Below, one piece after another: positions 25,970 through 35,318 of a stretch of 64,000 nt of DNA. Made by a program: the position numbers and the translations under genes. The notes beneath the pieces are model-generated. The model was not told the DNA's origin. It did not search any database and was given only the letters and a program-made list of their open reading frames with translations. This DNA is from Salinimicrobium nanhaiense. Its GTDB lineage: Bacteria > Bacteroidota > Bacteroidia > Flavobacteriales > Flavobacteriaceae. The DNA is taken from positions 62,001 to 126,000 of the forward strand of contig JAAVJQ010000007.1 in NCBI GenBank assembly GCA_012038135.1, given 5' to 3'. The first letter of the stretch is position 1, and every line of letters begins with the position of its first letter.

Positions 25970-27972
25970 GGATTTTTACATTTTTCACCCTGTTTTCACT
26001 TTCATTTTTCACCCTTCAGGCACAGGTTTGGGACCCAAGCAGCCTTGGCCAGGGCATAGAAGATCCCATAGAATGGGAGGCAGCAGTGGAGCAGGAAAAC
26101 GATTCCATTTATACCCTCATTTTTAGGGCATCTTTAGAACCCGGATGGCACCTATACTCGCAGGAGGAGATCGATATTGAGATCGCTCCCATTCCTACAG
26201 CTTTCACCTATACTGAAGCTCCCGGGAAATATGAACTTTTAGGTCCTACAGAAGAACCCGATGTTCCTCCATTATACGATGCCGTTTTTGAAGCCGATAT
26301 CACCTATTTCGAGGATGAAGCCGAATTCCGGCAGAAAATAAAGGTGTTGGATCCGAAAGATCTGGAGATCACTGCCGAAGTTTATTTTTCAGTTTGTGAT
26401 GACGAGAAATGCCTCCCTCCCGAAACCGAACGTTTCAATTTCTCCATTGAAAACAAGGAGGTGGTGGAAGGATTCACAGATCTTGAAGTTTCAGATAAAG
26501 ATCAACGTTTGACCGAAGCTTTGAACATCAACGTCAAAGGAGTTGGCGGGGTGGAGCTGGAGGAAGAGGAGAATAATGGATACACTTCCATATTTTTTCT
26601 CGGATTTATCGGCGGATTGATCGCGTTGCTTACCCCCTGTGTTTTTCCTATGATCCCGCTTACCGTATCTTTCTTTACCAAAGGTGCCCGCACCCGTAAA
26701 AAGGGATTGGTGAATGCCATTATGTATGGTGTCTTTATATTTCTTATTTACCTGTTGTTGAGCGTGCCCTTTCACTTACTGGACTCTCTTGATCCCGAGA
26801 TCCTGAACAATATTTCCACCAACACTACACTAAACATCATATTCTTTATCATTTTTATCTTTTTTGCCTTCTCATTTTTTGGGTATTACGAGATCACCCT
26901 GCCCAGTTCCTGGAGCAACAAGATGGATGATAAAGCCTCCAGTTTTGGCGGAATCGTAGGAGTTTTCTTTATGGCACTCACCCTGGCCATAGTTTCTTTC
27001 TCCTGTACCGGTCCAATTCTTGGTTCGCTGCTGGGAAGTTCCTTGACCACAGATGGTGGTGCAACCCAACTTTCCTTCGGAATGGGAGGATTCGGGTTGG
27101 CACTTGCGCTACCGTTTGGGCTATTTGCACTTTTCCCCAACTGGCTCAATTCTCTTCCGAAAAGTGGGGGATGGCTCAATTCAGTAAAGGTGGTGTTAGG
27201 ATTTATCGAAATGGCCCTGGCCTTCAAATTCCTTTCCAACGCAGACCTGGTGGAGCATTGGGGGCTTCTAAAAAGAGAAATTTTTATTGGGATCTGGATC
27301 GTAGTGGGGATTGCGATGCTCTTATATCTCTTCGGAATTTTACGATTTCCACATGACGGTCCTAAGACTAAACTCGGTAAAGGAAGGATCTTCCTTGGGG
27401 TTGCTACTTTGGCTTTTGTGGTCTATCTTATTCCGGGGCTTACCAATACTTCTTATGCAAACCTGAAGCTGCTTAGTGGATTCCCGCCGCCATTATTCTA
27501 CAGCATCTATGAAAAAGAGACCGAAGGACCTTTGGGTCTGAAAGCTTACAAGGATTTTGATGAAGGGGTAGCCGCTGCAAAAGCTGCTAATAAACCTATT
27601 CTGCTCGATTTTACCGGATGGGCCTGTGTCAATTGCCGAAAAATGGAAGAACAGGTATGGAGTGAACCCGATGTCTTTGAGGTTATGGAAAATGAATTTG
27701 TGCTTATTTCACTTTACGTGGATGACCGTAAAAAACTTCCCGAAGATCAAAAGTTCAACTACCAGAAACCTACAGGTGGCGTGAAGGAAATAGAAACCAT
27801 AGGTGATAAATGGGCTACCTTCCAGACACTTAACTTTCAGAATAATTCCCAACCCTTCTATGTGCTTCTCGACCATAACATGAATATGCTGAACAAGCCT
27901 GTAGGTTATACTCCAAATTCAGATGAATTCAGAAAATGGCTGGAAGAGGGAGTGCAGGAATTTCAGAATTAG
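25966..27972 (+). CDS. dsbD: Protein-disulfide reductase DsbD-like (thiol:disulfide interchange)
   Basis: 668 residues. Signal peptide to about residue 19 (SFFTLQAQ). The N-terminal periplasmic domain has the cysteine pair in SVCDDEKCLPPE. The eight-span membrane core (about residues 205-505) has the two redox cysteines in LTPCVFPMIPL and SFSCTGPILGSLLG. The C-terminal thioredoxin domain has WACVNC (Cys554, Cys557). It passes electrons from cytoplasmic thioredoxin to periplasmic partners, plausibly including the TlpA-like protein nearby. The start overlaps tilS by 4 nt. Confidence 0.95.
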   Translation: MRIFTFFTLFSLSFFTLQAQVWDPSSLGQGIEDPIEWEAAVEQENDSIYTLIFRASLEPGWHLYSQEEIDIEIAPIPTAFTYTEAPGKYELLGPTEEPDVPPLYDAVFEADITYFEDEAEFRQKIKVLDPKDLEITAEVYFSVCDDEKCLPPETERFNFSIENKEVVEGFTDLEVSDKDQRLTEALNINVKGVGGVELEEEENNGYTSIFFLGFIGGLIALLTPCVFPMIPLTVSFFTKGARTRKKGLVNAIMYGVFIFLIYLLLSVPFHLLDSLDPEILNNISTNTTLNIIFFIIFIFFAFSFFGYYEITLPSSWSNKMDDKASSFGGIVGVFFMALTLAIVSFSCTGPILGSLLGSSLTTDGGATQLSFGMGGFGLALALPFGLFALFPNWLNSLPKSGGWLNSVKVVLGFIEMALAFKFLSNADLVEHWGLLKREIFIGIWIVVGIAMLLYLFGILRFPHDGPKTKLGKGRIFLGVATLAFVVYLIPGLTNTSYANLKLLSGFPPPLFYSIYEKETEGPLGLKAYKDFDEGVAAAKAANKPILLDFTGWACVNCRKMEEQVWSEPDVFEVMENEFVLISLYVDDRKKLPEDQKFNYQKPTGGVKEIETIGDKWATFQTLNFQNNSQPFYVLLDHNMNMLNKPVGYTPNSDEFRKWLEEGVQEFQN

Positions 27973-28036
27973 GCGCCTGGAGTTTTAGGAAAATTTTGTC
28001 AGGAATTTCTATCTTAGGAGCTTCAAAACCCTTCAG

Positions 28037-29905
28037 ATGAAATATACCAGAACCTTTTTTCTGCCTGTCCTGTTCTTATTGGTCAGCAGCATTGGCTTTG
28101 CTCAAACAGAAGCCGACTTTAAAGTTGAAGATCATTACAACAAAATGGAAGTGGAGATCAAGATGCGTGACGGCATAAAACTTCACACCACGATCTATTC
28201 CCCAAAGGACACTTCAAAAAAATATCCTGTTCTCATGACGCGTACGCCCTATAGTGCGCGGCCCTATGGAGAAGATCAATTTCGTTCTCTTATAGGGCCG
28301 AACAGGCACTTGATGGAAGAAGGAAACATCTTTGTTTACCAGGATGTGCGTGGGCGCTGGATGAGTGAAGGTTTTTACGATAACATGCGGGCATACATTC
28401 CCAACAAAAAGAAAAAGCAGGTTGATGAGGCCAGTGACACTTACGATACTGTTGACTGGCTGGTCAAAAATGTGAAAAATAACAATGGCCGTGTCGGGGT
28501 CTGGGGAATTTCCTATCCCGGTTATTATTCGGCTTATGCTCTTATAGATGCTCACCCCGCAATTAAGGCGGTTTCACCGCAAGCTCCTATTGGAGATTTC
28601 TTTTTTGACGATTTCCATCATAATGGTGCTTACCTCTTAAGCTATTGGAGAGCCACTGCAGTGTTTGGATACGAAAAAACCACTCCCAGCGATACTGCCT
28701 GGTATTCTTTTCCTGAGTTGAACACCAAAGATCAATACCAGTTCTTTCTTGATGCAGGGCCTCTTAAGAACCTCGATAAATATTACGGAAAAGACAACGT
28801 GTTCTGGCAACAGCTTAAGGAACATCCTAATTATGATGAATTCTGGCAAAAACGCGGACTTATACAACACATGAAGAACGTAAAGCCGGCAGTGATGGTA
28901 GTAGGAGGTTTGTTTGATGCCGAAGATCTTTACGGACCTTTCAACATCTACAAAAGCCTGGAAAAGAACAGTGATAATTCCAACATGCTGGTGATGGGGC
29001 CGTGGAGCCACGGGGACTGGTCACGAAACAGAAAAAGGCAGGCTATTGGCAACATCTACTTTGGCGATGATATTTCTGCCAATTACCAGAAAGATGTGGA
29101 GACTACCTTTTTTAACCACTTTTTAAAAGGAGAAGCCGATGGTTCTGTAGCCTTACCCGAGGCTTATATGTTTGACACCGGTCGCCATGAATGGAAATCT
29201 TATGAGCAATGGCCTCCAAAGAATGCGAGCAAGAAAAATTTCTTCCTGGGAGACGATCAGGAACTTATGGAAAAGCCCCTCGACCTGCCAAAGTTAGCCG
29301 ATGGTGCCGAAGAGTTCATCAGTGATCCTAATAAGCCCGTCCCTTATTCTGAAGACATTAAAATGGTCTTTACTCCGCGAAAATATATGACCGATGATCA
29401 GCGTTTTGCTGCCCGCAGGCCGGATGTTTTAGTCTATGAAACTGAAGTGCTTGAAGAAGACCTCACGCTCGCCGGGGAAGTACTTGCAAAGCTGAAGGTC
29501 GCAACTACCGGGACCGCTGCCGACTGGGTAGTGAAGATCGTCGATGTTTATCCACCTGATGCTGAAGATTATGAGGAGACACAGGATTATCTTTCCATGA
29601 GCAACTACCATATGATGGTAAGAAGTGAAGTGATAAGAGGGCGTTTTAGGAACAGCTTTTCTGATCCCGAACCTTTTGAACCTAACAAAAAAACTGAAGT
29701 TAATTTTGATCTTCAGGATGTACATCACACCTTTAAAAAAGGTCATAAATTACAGATCCAGGTGCAGAGTACGTGGTTTCCGTTAATAGACAGGAATCCG
29801 CAGAAGTATGTGGACAACATCTTTGAAGCCGAAGAAGAGGATTTCCAGGTGCACAAGCATAAGGTCTACCACGATTCAGAAATAATCTTTACCGTACTGG
29901 AGTAA
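28037..29905 (+). CDS. CocE/NonD family hydrolase, Xaa-Pro dipeptidyl-peptidase-like, secreted
   Basis: 622 residues. Signal peptide to about residue 22 (SSIGFAQ). Alpha/beta-hydrolase core with nucleophile serine in GVWGISYPGYYS and GPWSHGDW carrying the likely catalytic His. The C-terminal jelly-roll domain (DVYPPDAEDYEE to the end) is typical of X-Pro dipeptidyl-peptidase C-terminal domains. Substrates in the family include peptides with penultimate proline, glutaryl-7-ACA and cocaine; a secreted peptidase or acylase is the safe call. Ended by a very strong terminator. Confidence 0.92.
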   Translation: MKYTRTFFLPVLFLLVSSIGFAQTEADFKVEDHYNKMEVEIKMRDGIKLHTTIYSPKDTSKKYPVLMTRTPYSARPYGEDQFRSLIGPNRHLMEEGNIFVYQDVRGRWMSEGFYDNMRAYIPNKKKKQVDEASDTYDTVDWLVKNVKNNNGRVGVWGISYPGYYSAYALIDAHPAIKAVSPQAPIGDFFFDDFHHNGAYLLSYWRATAVFGYEKTTPSDTAWYSFPELNTKDQYQFFLDAGPLKNLDKYYGKDNVFWQQLKEHPNYDEFWQKRGLIQHMKNVKPAVMVVGGLFDAEDLYGPFNIYKSLEKNSDNSNMLVMGPWSHGDWSRNRKRQAIGNIYFGDDISANYQKDVETTFFNHFLKGEADGSVALPEAYMFDTGRHEWKSYEQWPPKNASKKNFFLGDDQELMEKPLDLPKLADGAEEFISDPNKPVPYSEDIKMVFTPRKYMTDDQRFAARRPDVLVYETEVLEEDLTLAGEVLAKLKVATTGTAADWVVKIVDVYPPDAEDYEETQDYLSMSNYHMMVRSEVIRGRFRNSFSDPEPFEPNKKTEVNFDLQDVHHTFKKGHKLQIQVQSTWFPLIDRNPQKYVDNIFEAEEEDFQVHKHKVYHDSEIIFTVLE

Positions 29906-29911
29906 AAAAAC

Positions 29912-29946
29912 AAGAGGTGTCAAAAATCGCATTTTTGACACCTCTT
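29912..29946 (+). terminator. Strong terminator after the CocE-type gene
   Basis: Perfect 16-bp stem (AAGAGGTGTCAAAAAT and its complement) with a 3-nt loop CGC, followed by T-rich sequence. The longest perfect hairpin noticed in the window. Confidence 0.95.
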
Positions 29947-30026
29947 TTTCTACAACTCCTCTGCAGAAGTTTTCGGCAATTTTCTTACTTTGAAAAACGT
30001 TAGTTTCAGGAATAAATATCTATTGC

Positions 30027-31859
30027 ATGAAAAAGAACCCCCAATATATCAGCCTAATTTTACTTTTCCTCTTCAGCCTTAATAGCTGCAGGAATTCTTC
30101 AGAAGGAAAGGAGTTTACTTCCGAAGAAATAGCAGAGGAAACAGCACAATTAAATAGCTTTTTTGAAAAAGAATTTCAGGTAGATCTTAAAGATTCGCCC
30201 ATGTTGCAGACGCGATTGGGGATCAAAGAAAATTATGATTCCTGGGATGATTTTTCACACCTGCGTCATGCTGAGGATCTTAAAAAGGCAAGAAGAAGAC
30301 TGGATTACTTGAAGAATTCAATAAATGCCGATGCCCTTGAAGGACAGGCGGCATTAAGTTACCAGCTCTACCGGCAAAGGCTGGAAGAAGAAATTAAGGA
30401 TTATGATTACAGGTTCTATAATTATCCTGTAAATCAAATGTTTGGGGTGCATGCAGCACTTCCTGCATTTTTGATCAATATGCACAAGATCGATTCTGTG
30501 AGCGATGCAAAGGCTTACATTGCCCGTCTCAACAAGATCCCAAAAGTGATGGATGATGTTATAGGAGCTTTGGAACTTAGGGAAATGAATCAAATTTTGC
30601 CCCCCAGGTTTGTATTTGATCACACCCTTGAGGCTTCAAGGAACCTGCTAACGGGGAAACCTTTTGAAAAGTCGGCCGAGGCGAGTACGCTCCTGGAGGA
30701 TTTTCAGAAGAAAGTGGAGGGACTTGATATACCGGGAAAGCAGAAAACTCAGCTCATTCTGGAAGTACAGGAGGTCCTTATAAATTCTGTTAAACCTGCA
30801 TATGAAAAGCTTATAGCCAAGCTGGCAGATCAACAGCAGCGTGCAACAACAGATGATGGGATCTGGAAATTGCCAAAAGGAAAACAATTCTATGAAACTG
30901 CTTTAAAAAGGACCACTACGACCAATCTTTCTGCGGAAGAGATCCACCAGATAGGACTCAACGAGATCGCCAGGATCCATAAGGAAATGGAGGAGATCAT
31001 GGACGAGGTGGGATTTGAGGGAAGTTTGCAGGATTTTTTCAAATTCATGAGGGAGGATAAACAATTCTACTACGAAAATACCCCTGAAGGAAAGGAAAAA
31101 TATCTTACAGAAGCTACAGCTTTGATCAACACCATGAAAGGCCGGCTTGATGAACTTTTCCTTACTCAACCGGATGCCGATATTGCGGTAAAGGCGGTGG
31201 AGCCTTTTCGTGAAAAAAGTGCAGGGAAAGCTTTTTACCAGCAACCCGCCCTGGATGGCTCCCGTCCCGGCACCTATTATGCAAATCTTTATGATATGAA
31301 CGCTATGCCAACTTATCAAATGGAAGCTCTTGCTTATCATGAAGGTATCCCGGGACATCACATGCAACTTGCAATAGCCCAGGAACTGGAAGATCTGCCT
31401 ATGTTCCGGAAAATAGAAACTTATCCGGCCTATGTTGAGGGCTGGGGATTGTACAGTGAGCTGTTGCCTAAAGAGATCGGGTTCTATGAAGATCCTTATT
31501 CAGATTTTGGAAGGCTGGCGATGGAACTATGGAGATCGATAAGACTTGTGGTGGATACCGGTATTCATGCCAGGAAATGGACTCGGGAAGAGGCTATTAA
31601 TTTCTACGTGCAGAATTCTCCCAATGCCGAAAGTGATGCTATTAAAATGGTGGAGCGGCATATAGTTATGCCGGGACAGGCAACTGCATACAAAATAGGT
31701 ATGAATAAGATCCTCGAACTGCGTGAGTATGCAAAAAAGGAATTGGGAGAAAACTTTGATCTAAAAGAATTCCATGATGTGGTGCTTACAAACGGTGCTC
31801 TGCCGTTAAACATTCTTGAAGATCTTGTGGATGAATGGATACAAACCAGGAAAGGTTGA
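30027..31859 (+). CDS. DUF885 family lipoprotein, putative metallopeptidase
   Basis: 610 residues. Lipoprotein signal with lipobox LNSC (Cys21), followed by RNSSEGKE. The DUF885 signature AYHEGIPGHHMQLAIAQEL lies near residue 440, a likely zinc site, and YVEGWGLYSE follows. The family is thought to be peptidase-like but is poorly characterised. Its 3-prime end overlaps the galM start by 25 bp, tying it to the galactose genes by transcript even though no sugar role is evident. Confidence 0.88.
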   Translation: MKKNPQYISLILLFLFSLNSCRNSSEGKEFTSEEIAEETAQLNSFFEKEFQVDLKDSPMLQTRLGIKENYDSWDDFSHLRHAEDLKKARRRLDYLKNSINADALEGQAALSYQLYRQRLEEEIKDYDYRFYNYPVNQMFGVHAALPAFLINMHKIDSVSDAKAYIARLNKIPKVMDDVIGALELREMNQILPPRFVFDHTLEASRNLLTGKPFEKSAEASTLLEDFQKKVEGLDIPGKQKTQLILEVQEVLINSVKPAYEKLIAKLADQQQRATTDDGIWKLPKGKQFYETALKRTTTTNLSAEEIHQIGLNEIARIHKEMEEIMDEVGFEGSLQDFFKFMREDKQFYYENTPEGKEKYLTEATALINTMKGRLDELFLTQPDADIAVKAVEPFREKSAGKAFYQQPALDGSRPGTYYANLYDMNAMPTYQMEALAYHEGIPGHHMQLAIAQELEDLPMFRKIETYPAYVEGWGLYSELLPKEIGFYEDPYSDFGRLAMELWRSIRLVVDTGIHARKWTREEAINFYVQNSPNAESDAIKMVERHIVMPGQATAYKIGMNKILELREYAKKELGENFDLKEFHDVVLTNGALPLNILEDLVDEWIQTRKG

Positions 31860-32836
31860 ACCAACAGGACACCTTAGATAATTTAAAGCTGATAAAGCTG
31901 GTTAACAGCAGGAATACTGAACTGGTAATTCTGAATTTTGGCGCCACTATATTTAGTCTGAAGATCAACGGCATCAATGTTATTGTTGGACCTGAAAATC
32001 CCGAAAAATATCTTACCGATATCTACCATACCCGGGGAAAATTCTTCGGGGCTTCGGTGGGCCGATACGCAGGTCGCATTTCTCAAGGAGGTTTTGAATT
32101 AGATGGTTTAAAATATCCCCTTTTTGAAAAGGATGACGTACATCTTCACGGCGGGGAATTCGGATTTTCATATAAGTTTTGGGAAGTAAAGGAGATCAAT
32201 GAAGGAGAAGATCCCTTTGTTGTTCTTGAATACAGATCTCCCCATTTTGAGGAAGGTTACCCCGGAAATCTTCATGTGCAGGTGAAATACACGCTTACTG
32301 AAGCCGATGAGGTAAAGATCGAATACACCGCCCAAACCGACAGGAAGACGATTGTCAACCTCACCAACCACGCTTATATCAATCTAAATGGCAGAGGTGA
32401 TGTTGATGACCATAAGTTGCAGATCAAGGCAGAAAAGTACCTGGAAACCAATGCTCAGAAAATACCCACGGGAAGCCTGCCTGATACTGCAGGTACAGAA
32501 TTGGATTTCCGGAAAGCGGCTGCGATTGGGGAAGTGCCTTTGGATACTGTCTTCAGTCTCAAAAATGACAAAAAACAGGTGGTGCTTGTAGGGGATCAAT
32601 CGGGAATTTCTCTGGAAGTCACCACGAATCAGCCGGCTGTGGTCGTTTACGTGCCCGAGGAGCTACCTACAGATTGGGAATATACAACTGAAATAAGTGC
32701 AGAACGTGCGGCTATTTGCCTGGAGACCCAAAAATTTCCTGATGCTCCACGCCAACCTAATTTTCCATCTGTTATTCTTGAACCCGGGGAGGTCTATTCA
32801 AATTCCACCCTCTGGAAGTTCAAAACCGGTTCATAA
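31835..32836 (+). CDS. galM: Aldose 1-epimerase (mutarotase)
   Basis: 333 residues, no signal peptide. It interconverts alpha and beta anomers of galactose or glucose so that galactokinase receives the alpha form. Visible motifs: NFGATIFSLKI at the N-terminus, GRYAGRI, the catalytic His in NLTNHAYINL, and the catalytic Glu in CLETQKFPDAPRQPNFPS. The only usable ATG lies inside the upstream gene (25-bp overlap), suggesting translational coupling. It precedes the sugar symporter; galT and galK lie on the other strand beyond it. Confidence 0.95.
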   Translation: MDTNQERLNQQDTLDNLKLIKLVNSRNTELVILNFGATIFSLKINGINVIVGPENPEKYLTDIYHTRGKFFGASVGRYAGRISQGGFELDGLKYPLFEKDDVHLHGGEFGFSYKFWEVKEINEGEDPFVVLEYRSPHFEEGYPGNLHVQVKYTLTEADEVKIEYTAQTDRKTIVNLTNHAYINLNGRGDVDDHKLQIKAEKYLETNAQKIPTGSLPDTAGTELDFRKAAAIGEVPLDTVFSLKNDKKQVVLVGDQSGISLEVTTNQPAVVVYVPEELPTDWEYTTEISAERAAICLETQKFPDAPRQPNFPSVILEPGEVYSNSTLWKFKTGS

Positions 32837-32953
32837 CTTTAGAATGTAGATCATACCATTATTATGGGTATTCTTTTATATTTAACAAAATTTTCAGATT
32901 TCGACGGAGGATTCCGGATGTATGGAATATTGAACTTCTAAAATTGTAATGCT

Positions 32954-34630
32954 ATGGAATTTGCTTTACTCGACCAGATAATTTTTGCGGCTTACGGACT
33001 CATGATCATTAGTATCGGGCTCTGGGTTTCGAGAGGTAAGGGAAAAACTTCCGAAGACTATTTTCTTGCCGGTAAATCGCTTCCCTGGTGGGCAATAGGT
33101 ACTTCCCTTATTGCGGCAAATATTTCTGCAGAGCAGTTTATCGGGATGTCAGGTTCAGGCTTTGCCATAGGCCTGGCAATTGCTTCCTATGAATGGATGG
33201 CAGCCTTAACGCTTATTATCGTGGGGAAATACTTCCTTCCGATTTTTATAGAAAAGAAATTATATACCATTCCCGAATTCATTGAGGTGCGATATGGTAC
33301 CAACTTAAAAACCATTCTTGCGGTCTTCTGGATAGCATTATTTGTTTTCGTTAACCTTACCTCGGTATTGTATTTGGGAGCCACCGCGCTTGATACTATC
33401 ATAGGTGACGGTGACGGATCTATTTTTATGTATTCGGTATTAGGTTTGGCGATGTTTGCTGCAGCCTATTCTCTCTACGGCGGACTTTCGGCTGTAGCAT
33501 GGACAGATGTGGTACAGGTGGTGCTGTTGATCGTGGGTGGTTTGATCACCACCTTCATCGGCCTTACTCATGTGACTGAAAGCGGAGGCGTGATCGACGG
33601 GATTGTGGCAATCTATGATCAGGTACCCGAGAAATTTTCCATGATCCTTGAAAAAGGGGAAATAACGACACCCAATGGAAAAGATGCCTGGTGGGACCTA
33701 CCGGGGCTGGCCGTTCTTATTGGAGGAATGTGGGTTGCCAACCTTTACTACTGGGGCTTTAACCAGTATATCATTCAACGTACCCTGGCAGCCAAAAACC
33801 TGAAAGAGTCCCAAAAAGGGATCATTCTTGCCGGATTTTTGAAACTTCTGCTTCCTTTGATCGTTGTAGTTCCCGGGATTATTGCCTATGTACTTAACAC
33901 CGGACCCGGCGGAGCAATTGGACCGGAATTTACAGATCCTTCCTTTATTGCCGAAGGTGGCCGCATTATCAATGATAACGCGGCACCATGGCTTATTAAA
34001 CAATTCATTCCTGTAGGACTAAAAGGTCTCGTGCTGGCAGCCCTTGCAGCAGCTATTGTTTCTTCTGTGGCTTCCATGCTGAATTCAACGGCTACCATTT
34101 TTACCATGGATATTTATAAACCCTATTTTCAGAAAAAAGATTCCGAGCAGGGATTGGTTACCGTGGGACGTATTTCGGCCACTGTAGCCTTGATCATCGC
34201 AGTGTTTCTTGCACCGCAACTTAAAAATCTGGGGCAGGTATTCCAGTATATTCAGGAATATACAGGAGTAGTAAGTCCGGGTATTCTTGCAGTATTCATG
34301 CTGGGCTTATTCTGGAAAAAAACTACTAACAATGCAGCGATCTGGGGTGTGCTGGCATCTATTCCAATTGCAATATATTTTAAGGTAGGACCCAATGGCT
34401 GGATCGATAGTCCGCTATTTGTCGAACTTCCTTTCATGCATCAAATGTTCATCACATGGATCCTTACCATGCTGGTGATGATAGTGATAAGTTATGTGGA
34501 AGGGAAAGGAAGAGACCAAGAGAAATCCATTATCATTACCAAAAACCTGTTCAAAACAGGTCCCGCTTTCAACATTGGAGCTTTTGCAATTTGTTTGATC
34601 CTGGTGATGCTTTACGCGATGTTCTGGTAA
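32954..34630 (+). CDS. Sodium/sugar symporter of the SSS family (SglT-like)
   Basis: 558 residues with about 14 membrane spans. GKTSEDYFLAGKSLPWWAIGTSLIAANISAEQFIGMSGSGFAIG near the N-terminus and WGFNQYIIQRTLAAKNLKESQKG in the middle are the sodium:solute symporter signature seen in vSGLT-type galactose carriers. It imports galactose or glucose across the inner membrane with sodium. Placement between galM and galTK supports galactose. A heptad array follows 18 bases after the stop. Confidence 0.92.
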   Translation: MEFALLDQIIFAAYGLMIISIGLWVSRGKGKTSEDYFLAGKSLPWWAIGTSLIAANISAEQFIGMSGSGFAIGLAIASYEWMAALTLIIVGKYFLPIFIEKKLYTIPEFIEVRYGTNLKTILAVFWIALFVFVNLTSVLYLGATALDTIIGDGDGSIFMYSVLGLAMFAAAYSLYGGLSAVAWTDVVQVVLLIVGGLITTFIGLTHVTESGGVIDGIVAIYDQVPEKFSMILEKGEITTPNGKDAWWDLPGLAVLIGGMWVANLYYWGFNQYIIQRTLAAKNLKESQKGIILAGFLKLLLPLIVVVPGIIAYVLNTGPGGAIGPEFTDPSFIAEGGRIINDNAAPWLIKQFIPVGLKGLVLAALAAAIVSSVASMLNSTATIFTMDIYKPYFQKKDSEQGLVTVGRISATVALIIAVFLAPQLKNLGQVFQYIQEYTGVVSPGILAVFMLGLFWKKTTNNAAIWGVLASIPIAIYFKVGPNGWIDSPLFVELPFMHQMFITWILTMLVMIVISYVEGKGRDQEKSIIITKNLFKTGPAFNIGAFAICLILVMLYAMFW

Positions 34631-34648
34631 ACCGCGGAGCGGATTTAG

Positions 34649-34683
34649 GTTTAAGGTTTAAAGTTTAAAGTTCAGAGTCTGGA
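34649..34683. repeat. Heptad array after the symporter gene
   Basis: GGTTTAA, GGTTTAA, AGTTTAA, AGTTCAG, AGTCTGG: five 7-bp units, the same GGTTTAA word as the array after lrp. It overlaps the 3-prime end of the dead toxin reading frame. Confidence 0.85.
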
Positions 34684-34958
34684 CCTTGCTCATATTTACT
34701 GAAACCAAAAACTTCAATAACTCCTTTTGTCTGGTTGATACGGAATGTAACTGCATATTCTTTGAAGATTAAATCCCTTAAATTTTCATCGTTAAAAAAA
34801 ATAGATTGTCTAAAAGAGTAAGGATGTTCGGGGATTTTACGCAATTATTTTAGGAGATCATTTTTAAATTTTCGGACTGCTTTAGGTTTATCCAGTGCTA
34901 TGTACAAGACCTGTCTGTAAAGTTTTTTCCTGAAATGTTCCGAAAGCTTAATCTTCAT
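34665..34958 (-). pseudogene. ParE/RelE-type toxin gene inactivated by one in-frame stop
   Basis: Reading from the ATG at 34958, 37 codons (MKIKLSEHFRKKLYRQVLYI, then DKPKAVRKFKNDLLK) are followed by TAA at 34847-34845. The same frame continues for 59 more codons (LRKIPEHPYSFRQSIFFNDE, then EYAVTFRINQTKGVIEVFGF) to a second stop. The total of 97 codons, the basic first half and the beta-strand end are typical of RelE/ParE-fold toxins. Its ATG overlaps the antitoxin stop, the usual type II arrangement. A single substitution (for example AAA to TAA) would explain the break. The last six codons lie in the heptad array. Confidence 0.8.
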
Positions 34959-35184
34959 TAGCAGAGATGATCTTTTCCAGTTCTCTATCTAATTCTTCAA
35001 GATCCATTAAGGTTGATCTACCTGAATCTATTTCTTTAAGCTCATGCTGAAGCTCTTCCTGAATATAATTAAAAGAATTTCTGGACTCCAGGATCTCGAG
35101 TTCATTTTGATCAACTTGTTTTAAAAACCAAATAAGATGTTTATAGGTTTCTTTATCCTTAATTTTTAGGTGAAGGCTCTCCAT
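34948..35184 (-). CDS. Antitoxin-like small acidic protein (78 aa), partner of the broken toxin
   Basis: 78 residues, acidic, mostly helical (HLKIKDKETYKHLIWFLKQV, then ESRNSFNYIQEELQHELKEI, ending DLEELDRELEKIISANED). No recognised DNA-binding fold. Its stop overlaps the toxin ATG, so the pair is a type II toxin-antitoxin cassette in gene order antitoxin-toxin. Only the antitoxin frame is open. It could still neutralise related toxins elsewhere in the genome, or be decaying. Confidence 0.7.
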   Translation of the reverse strand: MESLHLKIKDKETYKHLIWFLKQVDQNELEILESRNSFNYIQEELQHELKEIDSGRSTLMDLEELDRELEKIISANED

Positions 35185-35318
35185 AGTAAATATGCTTCAA
35201 ATAAAGATAAAGATTTTCCTTAGTTTCTTCACCAAAACTTTGAACCGAAAATTGTGTTAGTTCTGTAGAGAAAAGTCTAGCCTCTATTTTCTAGTTTCCA
35301 GACTCCAAAGCAAATTGC

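Noticed and set aside
32853..32881. Imperfect hairpin ATACCAT/ATGGGTAT after galM as a terminator
   Set aside because: Short AT-rich stem with a bulge and a weak T run. Read-through into the symporter gene is more likely.
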